The notes beneath the pieces were generated by a model, which was given only the letters and a program-made list of their open reading frames with translations, ran no database searches and had not been told where the DNA came from. Below are positions 17,984-26,823 of a stretch of 64,000 bases of DNA, one piece after another (the first letter of the stretch is position 1; each line of letters begins with the position of its first letter). The DNA is from Halobaculum marinum (GTDB taxonomy: Archaea > Halobacteriota > Halobacteria > Halobacteriales > Haloferacaceae). Position numbers and translations under genes: made by a program. The stretch is taken from contig NZ_CP119989.1 in assembly GCF_029338555.1 (NCBI RefSeq), forward strand, positions 2,790,001-2,854,000. The letters are read 5' to 3'.

Positions 17984-19467
17984 GCCGTCCCGTCTCGCCG
18001 CCGTCGACCGCGCCGTCGCCGACGGGGAGCGGCGTCGCCTTCACAGCCGTGACGCTCGCGGGCGTGCTCGCGGGCGTCTCACTCGGCCTCCCGATCGTCG
18101 GCGGGGTCCTCCTGTCGGCGGTCGGCGGCGGACTCCTGTGGTGGTCACTCCGACGCGCCCCCGCGGGTGGCACCGACGCCGCCGTCGGCGGACTCGGCGT
18201 CGGCCTCGCCGTGTACGCGCTGGCTGCCGGACCCGGCGTCACGGCGGTCGCCGGCGGCGGGACCCCGGGGGTCGTCGTGGCCGCCTGTACCGCCGTCGCG
18301 CTCGCACTCGTCGCCGCGGAAGGGTCGCTCGGACTCGCGGAGGCGACCGCCGTGCTCACCACGCCGTTGGCGGTCGCCGCCGCGGCACCCGTCGCCGCGC
18401 TCGTGTTCATCGCGCCCGCGGTGTCGCTCGGCGGCCCGCTCCTCGACGCCGTCGGAGCGGCCATCCCGCGACTGCTCGGCGGCACCGCGCTCGTCGCGCT
18501 GGTGGCGCTCCAAGTGGTCGGCCTCGCCGCCGCGCTCCTACTCGGGCCGGCGACGCGGACGCTGCGGCGGTTGCTCGGGCCGGACCGCTACCGGCCACCG
18601 CCGGTCGCCGAGGCCGCGGCGCTGCGGGTCCGCGACGTGCCGCGCTGGTACTGGGTCGCGCTGCTCGTGCAGGTCGTCGTCGTCCCCGGCCTGGGCGACC
18701 CGCTCGGGTGGCTCCTCTACCGCGTTCCGGTCGTCGGGCCGGCGAGCAGGCTGCTGCTCGACGGCGGCCTCCTCGCCGGACTGGGACTGCTCGTCGCGCT
18801 CGGCCTCGCGTGCGTGGTCGCGGCCGGTCGGCTACAGTCGCTTGTCGTCGACGTCGCCGGCGAGGACCCCGGTGGCGCACTCGGTGCCGCCGCTCCCGCC
18901 GCGCTCGGGGTCGGCGTGCTGGTCGTCTCCGCCGGCGCCGCCGCCGTCGGTGCCGTCGGTCCGACGGTGCCGGTCGTGGGCGCGCCGGTCGCGTACAGTT
19001 CGTGGCTGTTGGTCGTCGCCGCGCCGGTGAGCGTGTTCGCGCTCGTCCGCGTCACGTCTCTCCTCACCGGCGACCCGGCGTTCGCGGGGATCGTCCCGGA
19101 ACATGGTGCGGGCTTCGCGCTCGCCAGCGGTGCGGTGGTCGCCGGCGCGGTCGCCGCGGGCGTCGGCGGTGCGGCGCCGCCTGCGGTGTTCGCCGGCGTC
19201 GCGCTCGCGCTCGTCACGTGGGGTGCAGGTGAGCACGCGGCGGGACTGGGTGCCCACCTCGGTCGCGACGCCGCCACGGAACCGGTCGAGTACGCCCGGA
19301 CGGTCGGCCTCGTCGCCGTCGGCCTCGTCGCCGTGCTCGTGCTCTCTGCGGTCGCGTACCTCGGCCCGCCAATCGCCGTCGCCCCCGAGCGGGCGGCGGT
19401 GGCGCTGCTGCTGTTGTTGGTGGCACTGCTCGCGCTCACCGTACGCGTCGGACTGGAGACCGAGTAA
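17980..19467 (+). CDS. DUF7519-type polytopic membrane protein (cluster 1, long form)
   Basis: 495 residues with about 13 hydrophobic helices, ATGA overlap with the DUF58 gene. Near the end is WGAGEHAAGLGAHLGRD; the short form at 28495-28989 has WDLGEHAIGLGEQLGRE, so the conserved core is GEHAxGLGxxLGR. The family name is from memory. No transporter signature was recognised. Last gene of the four-gene operon. Confidence 0.75.
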   Translation: MSRPVSPPSTAPSPTGSGVAFTAVTLAGVLAGVSLGLPIVGGVLLSAVGGGLLWWSLRRAPAGGTDAAVGGLGVGLAVYALAAGPGVTAVAGGGTPGVVVAACTAVALALVAAEGSLGLAEATAVLTTPLAVAAAAPVAALVFIAPAVSLGGPLLDAVGAAIPRLLGGTALVALVALQVVGLAAALLLGPATRTLRRLLGPDRYRPPPVAEAAALRVRDVPRWYWVALLVQVVVVPGLGDPLGWLLYRVPVVGPASRLLLDGGLLAGLGLLVALGLACVVAAGRLQSLVVDVAGEDPGGALGAAAPAALGVGVLVVSAGAAAVGAVGPTVPVVGAPVAYSSWLLVVAAPVSVFALVRVTSLLTGDPAFAGIVPEHGAGFALASGAVVAGAVAAGVGGAAPPAVFAGVALALVTWGAGEHAAGLGAHLGRDAATEPVEYARTVGLVAVGLVAVLVLSAVAYLGPPIAVAPERAAVALLLLLVALLALTVRVGLETE

Positions 19468-19597
19468 CGGTGGAGCCAGCGGAGGCGGGAGACACAGAAG
19501 GCGGAGACGACGGCGACGGGCGCCCCAGTGCACGCCCCGCTCCCGCGGCCCGAGATGAAGGGGTACGTTCATACCGCCTGCCCGTCCACGACCCGGC

Positions 19598-19978
19598 GTG
19601 CGACTGATCCACCGCTCGGGCGCCATCCATCCCGAGGAGGGCGACCCGTCGCCCCCCCGCGAGCGCGTCCTCGCGACGGACGTCGACGTCGCGGATACGG
19701 TCGTCTCCCAGACCCGCGGGCTGATGTTCCGCCGCTCGGTGCCCGACGACTACGGGCTCGTCTTCCAGTTCGACGAGGCCGACTCGCGGAGCCTCCACAT
19801 GCTGTTCGTCCCGTTCGCCATCGACGCCGTCTGGCTCGTCGAGGGTGAGGTGACGAAGGTGAAGCGCCTCCGCCCGTGGGTCGGCCTCGGCTGGGGGACC
19901 GCCGACACGATCATCGAGTTGCCCGCCGGCGCCGCCGACGACGTCGAGCCCGGTGACCAGATCGAAGTCGTCGAGTAA
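19598..19978 (+). CDS. DUF192 family protein
   Basis: 126 residues, GTG start. Contains the DUF192 pattern TRGLMFRRSVPDDYGLVFQF, then LHMLFVPFAIDAVWL and a late GTADTIIELPAG. This is the full domain with no signal peptide, so a cytoplasmic form. Role unknown in archaea. Confidence 0.85.
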   Translation: MRLIHRSGAIHPEEGDPSPPRERVLATDVDVADTVVSQTRGLMFRRSVPDDYGLVFQFDEADSRSLHMLFVPFAIDAVWLVEGEVTKVKRLRPWVGLGWGTADTIIELPAGAADDVEPGDQIEVVE

Positions 19979-20044
19979 CGACCCCACACCGAACGGCCCG
20001 CCACGGCGAGTAGCGTTATGTCAGCTGATTCCGTAGCGGCGCGT

Positions 20045-20383
20045 ATGCGTCGAGCGACCCTCGCGGCCGCGTTACTCGCCGGCAAGGGACTCGACGCAGT
20101 CTCGACGGTGGTCGTGCTCCACCTCTCGGACTCCGTGCACGAGTCCGTCCCGCTCTCGCGGGCGCTGATGGCGTGGCTCGGTCCGGTCGGCGGCATGGCC
20201 CTGCTCACGGTGATCACGATGGTCGTCGTCGGCGTCCTCGCCGAGGCGGGGGTGCTCATCGACCGCCTCGTCGACGGCGAGACGCCCGAGTGGTACGTCC
20301 CCGGCCTGCGCGCGACCGTCTACCTCGGCTGTGCGACGTGGTTCGGGCTGATCGGCCTGTGGAACTTCTCGCACCTGTTGTAG
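20045..20383 (+). CDS. Small haloarchaeal membrane protein
   Basis: 112 residues with three hydrophobic stretches (residues about 3-25, 42-70 and 88-110) and no recognised domain. I favour the ATG at 20045 because TTATG at 20016-20020 lies 25-29 bases ahead, the usual leaderless spacing; an in-frame ATG at 20018 would add nine residues. Similar small membrane proteins are common in haloarchaea. Confidence 0.65.
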   Translation: MRRATLAAALLAGKGLDAVSTVVVLHLSDSVHESVPLSRALMAWLGPVGGMALLTVITMVVVGVLAEAGVLIDRLVDGETPEWYVPGLRATVYLGCATWFGLIGLWNFSHLL

Positions 20384-20454
20384 CGCCCGCTCGCGCCGGA
20401 CAGGCAGCGTCGCGTCTCCGGAGGTATTTATCGGATGCCGCCGTAGCGCCCCGC

Positions 20455-20784
20455 GTGAGCTACGTCGTCGAGGTGAAGCCGTCCGCTCGCAAGGCCAACG
20501 CCGCGGTCGGCCACGCCGTGCTCCACGAGGGCGTCCGCCGCGAGTTCGGCGACCGCGCCGCCGCGGAGGCGTGGGCCGACGGGCTCTCGACGGGCGCGGA
20601 CCGCCCGGTCTGGATCCACGCCGCCCACCCCGCAGACCGCAGCGACGTGGACGCGTACCTCGTCTCGCGCCAGCGGCAACTGTTGAACCTCGACGGCGCC
20701 TACGACAAGCGCCGCCGCCGCCTCCGCGGGGGCGACGAGGGGACCCCCGGGACGCTCGGGGCGTACACCGACGGCGGAGAGTAG
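20455..20784 (+). CDS. Conserved hypothetical, basic small protein
   Basis: 109 residues from a GTG at 20455, with TTTAT at 20426-20430 giving leaderless spacing. Features: SYVVEVKPSARKANAAVGHAV, EAWADGLS, WIHAAHPADRSDVDAYLVSR and a basic KRRRRLRGG stretch. No domain recognised. The protein is less acidic than its neighbours, which might suit nucleic-acid binding (inference). Confidence 0.65.
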   Translation: MSYVVEVKPSARKANAAVGHAVLHEGVRREFGDRAAAEAWADGLSTGADRPVWIHAAHPADRSDVDAYLVSRQRQLLNLDGAYDKRRRRLRGGDEGTPGTLGAYTDGGE

Positions 20785-20882
20785 GAGCGAATTCAGCGGC
20801 CAACTGCGTTGTGCGGTCGGGTTCCAGCGATCCGAACAACCGAGGAGCGCTTACAGTCGCACCGACACAACGATCGGCTGTC

Positions 20883-21356
20883 ATGGTAACCACGGGCGAC
20901 GACGCGCCGACGTTCACCGCGACGTACAGAGGGAGCGAGCACGAGTCGTTCGACCTCGCCGAACATCTCGGCGACGGCCCGGTCGTCCTCGCGTTCTTCC
21001 CGGGGGCGTTCACGCCGCCGTGTTCCAACGAGATGGTCGCGCTCCAGGAGCACCACGACCGCTTCGTCGAGGCGGGGGCGACGCTGTTCGGGGTGAGCGC
21101 CGACTCGCCGTTCTCGCAGGGGGCGTTCGCCGACGAGTACGACCTGGCGTTCGACCTCGTCAGCGACATGCCCGGAGACGCCATCGACGCGTACGGCCTC
21201 ACGATGGACATCCCGGACCTGGGGCTGTACGACGTCGCCAACCGGGCGGCGTTCGTCGTCGACTCCGACGGACAGGTCGTGTACGACTGGATCGCCGACG
21301 ACCCGACGAACGAACCCGACTACGAGGAACTGATCGAGGCCGCGGCGTCCACGTAA
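20883..21356 (+). CDS. Peroxiredoxin (AhpC/TSA-like)
   Basis: 157-residue thioredoxin-fold peroxidase. The peroxidatic Cys is in PGAFTPPCSNEM, and GVSADSPFSQGAFADEY and AFVVDSDGQVVYDW are typical. No second conserved Cys is seen, so it may be of the 1-Cys or AhpE type and need an external thiol. Monocistronic. Confidence 0.9.
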   Translation: MVTTGDDAPTFTATYRGSEHESFDLAEHLGDGPVVLAFFPGAFTPPCSNEMVALQEHHDRFVEAGATLFGVSADSPFSQGAFADEYDLAFDLVSDMPGDAIDAYGLTMDIPDLGLYDVANRAAFVVDSDGQVVYDWIADDPTNEPDYEELIEAAAST

Positions 21357-21416
21357 CGCGGTCGCCGAGGCGACCCCGGGCGCAAGACGTTTTTCGGACG
21401 CGAACTGGCAGTCGAT

Positions 21417-21608
21417 GTGTTCCGAAGCGAGACGCGAGTCGCCGCGTTCGCATCCCTCGCGGCCCTTCTGGCGGTTTTCGCGGCGTTGACTGCCCACCGC
21501 GTGGTCGCGATTGGCCTGCCGTCGGGCGTCCAGTCGGCCATCGTGTGGTCGGGCGCGGCGGCGGTCGTCGCGGTCTGTGCGGCTAGAAGGCAGGCAGATA
21601 CGTTCTGA
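21417..21608 (+). CDS. Possible two-helix membrane protein
   Basis: 63 residues from a GTG; two hydrophobic helices (FASLAALLAVFAALTAH and AIVWSGAAAVVAVCAA) with a short basic end. The start is weakly supported. No family recognised. Confidence 0.5.
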   Translation: MFRSETRVAAFASLAALLAVFAALTAHRVVAIGLPSGVQSAIVWSGAAAVVAVCAARRQADTF

Positions 21609-21666
21609 ATCGGTCGGAACTGGCGATGATCGGCGTCGAGACACACCACTCAACGGCGGCGAACGA

Positions 21667-21684
21667 GCCGTGACTAGTCACGGC
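21667..21684. repeat. 18-base perfect palindrome
   Basis: GCCGTGACT followed by its exact reverse complement, with no spacer. It sits 59 bases after the small membrane gene and just ahead of the insertion sequence, at the edge of the accessory island. Confidence 0.6.
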
Positions 21685-21756
21685 GCGGGTGCTGTTGCTT
21701 CAGACCCACCGAAAGTACAACCACAGAACAGCGCCGCTGCTCACGACCGAGCTACC

Positions 21757-23729
21757 ACGAGGACAAACAGGCGTCAGTCGGGAGGGTCCAATCCGTAGAA
21801 CTTCTTCGACACGGTGAGGAACTGGTTTGCGTCAACGCGTGGCGCGTAGTCGGCCTTCTCGCCGTCGATAGCCAACTTCACCAGCAGGTCCACCAGCCGC
21901 CAGACGTTGTACAGTACACACGCGAACGCGAAGTTGAAAAAGCGATAGCCGTGGTCCTTCGACGTAGTGCGCACGCGGAACTTCTTCAGCTTCTTGTAGC
22001 CGTTCTCGATGCCCCAGCGGTACCGATACCGCCTGACGATGGTGTGAACGCCGTCGAGCAGCTCCTTGCCCGTCTCGGCTTCATCGGGCTGGAACGACGG
22101 GTGGTTTGTCTCGAAGAGCGCGTACGCCTGCGCTGCCTCGCTGTCGTCGGGGATGTCCTCCTCTTCGCGAAGGTCATCCACGAGGTCGTCGAACGGTGAG
22201 CCCCCGGCGTCGTCGGCCTCGACGATGTCGGCGAACTCGTCCACCAACTCCTGCCGGTACTCGGCTTCGTCATCGCCAACATCGGCGTCGTCGGTCGCGA
22301 ACAGGTCGTAGTTCGTTGCTGGCAGGTACATCCGCTGACGATCATTGCCCTCCACGACGGTCTTTTGCGTCTTTACGTGGACGCGCTTCCCTGAGTTACG
22401 CATCCGGCGACACGTCGCCTTCTCCGAGGCGTGCTTTCGCGCCGGGTTCAGGTAGTGGACGCCGTGGTTGTCGCACACGTCTTTGATGTCGTCCGAGTCG
22501 AACTCACGGTCCATCATCACGAGGTCGATCCCGCCGACGAGATCGAGTGCGTTCCCGAGGAGTTCGTCCACGATGTCTGCCCGCGAGAAGCCACGGTGGA
22601 CGGGAACGGCGTCGAGGACGAGCGGGATGTCGTGCCCGACTACTTGGATGGTCGCCCACTGGAAGTGCTTCTCGCCGCCCTTGTAGCCGAGTATCCACGG
22701 TTCGGTCAGGTTTCCGTCCTCGTCGCGTTCGCTCTCGCCAGTCCACGGTGCCCCCTTCGTGATGTCGATGGCGACGGTGAGCTTTCCGACCAGTTCGGAG
22801 TCATGGCGAGCGCGGGCTATCAACGCGGCCGTTGTTTCCCGCAGCATCGACCGTATCTCCTCGACAGAGTGTTTCTGAAGCTGGTAGCGGTGGTTCGACG
22901 CACTCGGCGTCAGGTCGCGCTCGCTGTCGATGAAAAACGAGTGCTGCCCAGATTGTGCGAACATATCCTCGCGCATCCCCATGTAGGCATGCTGCTCCCA
23001 GAACGCATTCTCGTGAATGCTGGCGTTCGATCCGCGGTTGAGGTGGAAGTTGTCTGTGACGAACGGCTTTGTCTGCTTCCACACTTCTTTGGTTTTCTCA
23101 GCGAGGAGTTTCTGTTCGCCCGGTTCGCTGTCGATATCACGGTCTTCTACTTTGAACGGGCCTTTCGGCAACGGAAAATTGTGCTCGCAGAGCGTGAGAT
23201 AGACGCTTTGGGCGATCTCCTGACAAAGCTCACGTTCAACGGGACTAAACACTTCATTCCACACTTCCCAGAGCCGTGACTGACTAGGCCGCTTCGGTGT
23301 AAAGCGCCCGAGACCGCCGCCGTCACCGACGAAGCCGAACTTGCGTGTGTACTCGGGATTGTCATGGAACCACCGCGAGAGACGGTCTTCTCCCCAATCT
23401 CTCAGTAGCCGGTACGTGTGGGCGAGTACCCACACGTTCAGTTGTTTCGTGTTACGATGCCACTCAGAGCGCTCGTCTACCCACCCGCCAGAGATGGTCG
23501 GATAATCGCCAGAGACAACATCCATCTCGGCGATAATGTCCGCCACTTCAGGTCGATCGTGACTGTGATAGTGGTATTCAGCATGCCAGAGGAGTTCCTT
23601 TCCTCTGTACTGTTCTGGGTGGTCGTCATCAACCCGGACGTTCAGCCGGCCGCTCTCGTATAAGTAGATGCGGCCCGCGTTGTCCGTCCGGGGTTGTGAG
23701 GGCACAGTCGGCTCTCAATTTGTCCTAGT
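21757..23729. mobile_element. IS4-type insertion sequence (ends tentative)
   Basis: Contains one large transposase gene. The best candidate terminal inverted repeat is ACGAGGACAAA (21757-21767) against the reverse complement of 23719-23729 (ACTAGGACAAA), 10 of 11 matching. No convincing target duplication abuts these ends. A direct repeat AAGTACAA occurs further out at 21713-21720 and 23763-23770, an alternative boundary of about 2.04 kb but without matching inverted ends. Confidence 0.5.
21774..23705 (-). CDS. DDE transposase, IS4 type
   Basis: 643 residues. The IS4 signature Y-x2-R-x3-E-x6-K is exact in YRYRWGIENGYKKLK near the C-terminus, with Asp residues in TVAIDITKGAP and VMMDREFDSDD completing the DDE triad. 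It is longer than most haloarchaeal IS4-group transposases because of an N-terminal region of about 300 residues and an acidic insertion (about 480-540). The frame is intact, so the element could be active. GC content is lower than in host genes. Confidence 0.88.
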   Translation of the reverse strand: MPSQPRTDNAGRIYLYESGRLNVRVDDDHPEQYRGKELLWHAEYHYHSHDRPEVADIIAEMDVVSGDYPTISGGWVDERSEWHRNTKQLNVWVLAHTYRLLRDWGEDRLSRWFHDNPEYTRKFGFVGDGGGLGRFTPKRPSQSRLWEVWNEVFSPVERELCQEIAQSVYLTLCEHNFPLPKGPFKVEDRDIDSEPGEQKLLAEKTKEVWKQTKPFVTDNFHLNRGSNASIHENAFWEQHAYMGMREDMFAQSGQHSFFIDSERDLTPSASNHRYQLQKHSVEEIRSMLRETTAALIARARHDSELVGKLTVAIDITKGAPWTGESERDEDGNLTEPWILGYKGGEKHFQWATIQVVGHDIPLVLDAVPVHRGFSRADIVDELLGNALDLVGGIDLVMMDREFDSDDIKDVCDNHGVHYLNPARKHASEKATCRRMRNSGKRVHVKTQKTVVEGNDRQRMYLPATNYDLFATDDADVGDDEAEYRQELVDEFADIVEADDAGGSPFDDLVDDLREEEDIPDDSEAAQAYALFETNHPSFQPDEAETGKELLDGVHTIVRRYRYRWGIENGYKKLKKFRVRTTSKDHGYRFFNFAFACVLYNVWRLVDLLVKLAIDGEKADYAPRVDANQFLTVSKKFYGLDPPD

Positions 23730-23899
23730 GTATAAGCTAATCGACGGTTGGCATCTAAACCCAAGTACAATGGCGATTCTGCCCTGTTGAATTACTCGAA
23801 GACTACCATTTCTAGGAGTCTGCTCACTGTATACAGATGAACCACTAAACCGCTACGTACAGGTAGACGACTAATCACGGAAGCACGAGAAACGGTCAA

Positions 23900-24415
23900 T
23901 CACAAACTAAGAATTCCCTCTCTGACGAAGTGGCCGAATCCAGCGGCGATGCCTGCCAGAACGGAGAGGACTAGTACGATGATCGTCGTGAGTCCACCCC
24001 CGAGAATGCCGGAAATGACCAGTATCACTACGGTCCCGACGGCACCTTCGAGGGCTAACGGGACGAGAAACACTATCGCGATGAAAAGTACTCCGAGGAG
24101 TGCTGGCACGAGGAGCGACGCAACACCGGCCACGTATCCTCGTATCATCGCTCCTCTTGAATCCCCAGAGTAGAGCCCGCCGGTGACGAATCCACTCACG
24201 AGCAGGCTGGCGAGGAATCCGACGACATTGAACTCCGCGGGAGATATCTCCCTTATCTGGTCTGGGATCCGTGACATGAGCCATGACCATTGCCCGGACT
24301 GACCCATTATCTCTGGAAGATAGACCCACGTGAGGAATCCGAGAAGTGCACCTATAGCGATGATGAGGGCGTCATATTTGTCGAATCTATCCGTGTAGTC
24401 ATGTAGACGTTTCAT
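23900..24415 (-). CDS. Orphan membrane protein of the island
   Basis: 171 residues with about four hydrophobic helices; no family recognised. It lies between the IS and the first intergenic repeat. Lower GC and relaxed codon use compared with the flanks suggest transfer. Confidence 0.65.
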   Translation of the reverse strand: MKRLHDYTDRFDKYDALIIAIGALLGFLTWVYLPEIMGQSGQWSWLMSRIPDQIREISPAEFNVVGFLASLLVSGFVTGGLYSGDSRGAMIRGYVAGVASLLVPALLGVLFIAIVFLVPLALEGAVGTVVILVISGILGGGLTTIIVLVLSVLAGIAAGFGHFVREGILSL

Positions 24416-24721
24416 TTCGGGCGTGGCTAATAGCAGGAGTGATCGTCCAAGAGTCGTGGAGACCGAGGTTCAAGGGTGCATTTGCTCATACATCTGCTTC
24501 AGGTTCAATCCCCGTCAATAGTCGCTTCGTACTCATAGGTTAGTCCGATGATCGATAACTAAGCACACCTACTGATCGGCTGTTTCACACCAAATCTGGT
24601 GGCTTGAACACCCTCGATGTGGTGTGTCTCTTCGGTAAGTACAGGGCACGTAGTTCACATCGCTTCCGATTGACCGATACAGCATGAATAATTATAGCGG
24701 GAAATCGCGTGATCACCAATT
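24416..24721. other. 306-base intergenic region holding repeat copy 1
   Basis: AT-richer than the chromosome average. It contains repeat copy 1 (24560-24647) and, after it, an AATAATTATA promoter-like stretch near 24686-24696 that would serve the next gene at leaderless spacing. No coding potential seen in the remainder. Confidence 0.6.
24560..24647 (+). repeat. Intergenic repeat, copy 1 (88 bases)
   Basis: Starts TAAGCACACCTACTGA, has CGGCTGTTTCACACC in its first third and TTCGGTAAGTACAGGGC at its end. Internal CACACCA and TGGTGTG can pair. It matches copies at 25220-25294 and 25963-26051 in the same orientation. Confidence 0.85.
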
Positions 24722-25186
24722 ATGTCGAAGGGTGAGGTAGATGTACTGCCAGAGGGACCGAAGCGTTCTCGTCGAATTCGACTTCTTCTACACTTGGGTG
24801 AGGGTCTTTTCGGAGGCGTTATTCTCTATGTGGGGGTGTCTTTCGGGTACGAATTCTTTACGGACATTTTGTCCGGGCCTGATTCAGTATTTATCGGACT
24901 CTGGATAGTTGTTCTCTCGCTTATATCATTCAGAGTGGCTATTCTGGTAGCTACACGAAGTGCAAATCTCCAGAGCTCAGATCGATTCACCAATGAATGG
25001 CGCGAAGTTCGCAGTTGGCCCATCGTCGTAAGTGTCGCGCTTGTAGCTGGAACAGTACTGATGCTGGGTGAACTATGGTATTTCAGCAGAGATTATGCAT
25101 CTCCGAGCCCCTTCTTTCTCATCGGCATAACTATTGCGCTCATTCTAATGGGAAGTGCATACTATCTCCGCTCGGAGGATCGATGA
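24722..25186 (+). CDS. Orphan membrane protein between repeats 1 and 2
   Basis: 154 residues with four hydrophobic helices and a basic N-terminal segment (KRSRRIRLLL). No family recognised. Low GC. It is the only gene between repeat copies 1 and 2, the stop being 33 bases before copy 2. Confidence 0.7.
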   Translation: MSKGEVDVLPEGPKRSRRIRLLLHLGEGLFGGVILYVGVSFGYEFFTDILSGPDSVFIGLWIVVLSLISFRVAILVATRSANLQSSDRFTNEWREVRSWPIVVSVALVAGTVLMLGELWYFSRDYASPSPFFLIGITIALILMGSAYYLRSEDR

Positions 25187-25219
25187 CTCAACACGAGACA
25201 TTACGGTAGATACGCAGAT

Positions 25220-25294
25220 CTACTCAGCGGCTGTTTCACACCAAATCAAGTGGTGAGAACTCGCCTCAATGGTGTGTCTCTTCGGTAAGTACAG
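25220..25294 (+). repeat. Intergenic repeat, copy 2 (75 bases)
   Basis: Lacks the first AAGCACAC segment of copies 1 and 3 but shares TACTCAGCGGCTGTTTCAC through TTCGGTAAGTACAG. The CACACCA/TGGTGTG pair is exact. Confidence 0.85.
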
Positions 25295-25332
25295 ACAAAG
25301 CACTTACCGGAGGGGTTTGGAAAGTTCTCGAA

Positions 25333-25947
25333 ATGAAACGCCGCCATGCCCTCCTCGCTGGCAGTAGTTGTATTGGTACGCTATTGAGTGGTTGTTTGGG
25401 TGGCACCTCGGAGCCGTCAACGGGAACAGGATCTCCGTCACCGAATGAGACACAAAGCAATACTTCGACCCAGACAGTAACAGAAACTCCTGTATATGAT
25501 TGTAAGACTACTCACCGACCGCCGGAACCGTCATCCGACGATGACCCGCCGGGCGAGGACGAGCGATACACCTATCCACAGCGCCCGGAGTCCTTGACGG
25601 ATGAATCAACACTTCTCTCCTACGTAAAGGAGTACGAACGCGCGTACCGGCTAAACGATCTATACACCGAATACGGGGACAATCTTGACCATGGGACTAT
25701 TTTCATCTACGAGACATGGACCTACGAGGCTCCGGAAGACGCGGCGATTGCACGTCTGAAGTGTCCGTACAGTCATGGATATACTCAGGGTGACAGCCAA
25801 GTCGAGGCTGATTCACCGACCATCTATGCCTCCTACTACATCGACGACGCTGTGGTACTTCGAGCAAGTAAAACCGGGTACCAAGAGGATGAGTCGAAAC
25901 TGGATCCTGATCCAATCGAATGGGGACTTCCTATGGAGTGTTTCTAA
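25333..25947 (+). CDS. Orphan lipoprotein between repeats 2 and 3
   Basis: 204 residues. Signal MKRRHALLAGS with lipobox LLSGC, modified Cys21, followed by a Ser/Thr-rich linker and an acidic domain with a few Cys (YDCKTTH, RLKCPYSHG, MECF) that could form disulfides outside the cell. No family recognised. Only gene between repeat copies 2 and 3; the stop lies 15 bases before copy 3. Confidence 0.75.
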   Translation: MKRRHALLAGSSCIGTLLSGCLGGTSEPSTGTGSPSPNETQSNTSTQTVTETPVYDCKTTHRPPEPSSDDDPPGEDERYTYPQRPESLTDESTLLSYVKEYERAYRLNDLYTEYGDNLDHGTIFIYETWTYEAPEDAAIARLKCPYSHGYTQGDSQVEADSPTIYASYYIDDAVVLRASKTGYQEDESKLDPDPIEWGLPMECF

Positions 25948-25962
25948 GTTCTTGGCGCTCAA

Positions 25963-26051
25963 TAAGCACACCTACTGAGCGGCTGTTTCACACCAAATCA
26001 GATGGTGAGGGCCCGCCTCGATGTGGTGGATCGCTTCGCTAAGTACAGGGC
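25963..26051 (+). repeat. Intergenic repeat, copy 3 (89 bases)
   Basis: Matches copy 1 from TAAGCACACC to ACAGGGC with scattered substitutions; the TGGTGTG arm has changed to TGGTGGA, so its internal pairing is weaker. Confidence 0.85.
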
Positions 26052-26121
26052 GCTAATTGGTCACCGGGCACGCGTCTGGAGAAAAGCGGTCACGTTGGTA
26101 GAGACAGGTGAGTGGATTGGA

Positions 26122-26676
26122 TCAACCACACCCGTATGAGGCGATGAGATCTCCCGGGGGGGTGGTACGGACAGCCAATTCCAGTCCGACCAACGGTCGT
26201 CCGGCACAGTTCGCGATCGTCAATTCGATCACCCTCCCTCGTTCTGAAAAGCTGATTACTATCGAAGAGCCGATAGTGAAGTTCTCGATTAGAAGTTGCT
26301 CCGTTTCTTTGGGAGACAGTGTGTACTGACCGTGGAGTCGGGAGCGGTTTGGCGGTGGTTCGACCGACGTCACGTACCCGTAATCCCCACCGATTTGGTA
26401 GGTCGAAAGCCCCTCGCCGGGCGATGCGTGATCGACTTCACCGTTCTTCTTGTAAATAGTGATGCTATCGGGGTGAACCTCTCCACTGACTACCCACACG
26501 GTGAATGTGTGAGTCTCGTCTACTGAATTATTGAGTACAACTGTGACTGGACGTTCTTGTTCGGATGGGCCACCGAACGGTAAGGCGGCACACCCTGCAA
26601 TGAGGAGTAGGAGGCACAGACCGAGTAGAGAGAGGTACTGGTTACTCCGAGCGACACCGGTACTAAGACTGCTCAT
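26122..26676 (-). CDS. Orphan lipoprotein
   Basis: 184 residues. Sec-type hydrophobic signal with lipobox LIAGC (Cys29). The rest looks beta-rich (PVTVVLNNSVDETHTF, YTLSPKETEQLLIE), like small immunoglobulin-fold lipoproteins of haloarchaea. No named family recognised. Faces repeat copy 3 from the other side. Confidence 0.7.
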   Translation of the reverse strand: MSSLSTGVARSNQYLSLLGLCLLLLIAGCAALPFGGPSEQERPVTVVLNNSVDETHTFTVWVVSGEVHPDSITIYKKNGEVDHASPGEGLSTYQIGGDYGYVTSVEPPPNRSRLHGQYTLSPKETEQLLIENFTIGSSIVISFSERGRVIELTIANCAGRPLVGLELAVRTTPPGDLIASYGCG

Positions 26677-26823
26677 TCAACGGGATGAAATCTGAGTCCC
26701 GGATTGTTGTTATATGTGAGCTACACGACCGACAGGTTTGCAGATCTTCTTCTCTGTCATTCCACCATATATAATATGTAATTAATACCAGTTCACAGAG
26801 CGATCCAAGCGATTCAGACGTAC

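Noticed and set aside
24505-24526. tRNA-like GGTTCAATCCCC sequence
   Set aside because: Resembles a T arm, but no acceptor, D or anticodon stems can be formed around it.
24560-26051. Three repeats as a CRISPR array
   Set aside because: Spacing is 570-670 bases with genes in between and the repeats are 75-89 bases long; no cas genes.
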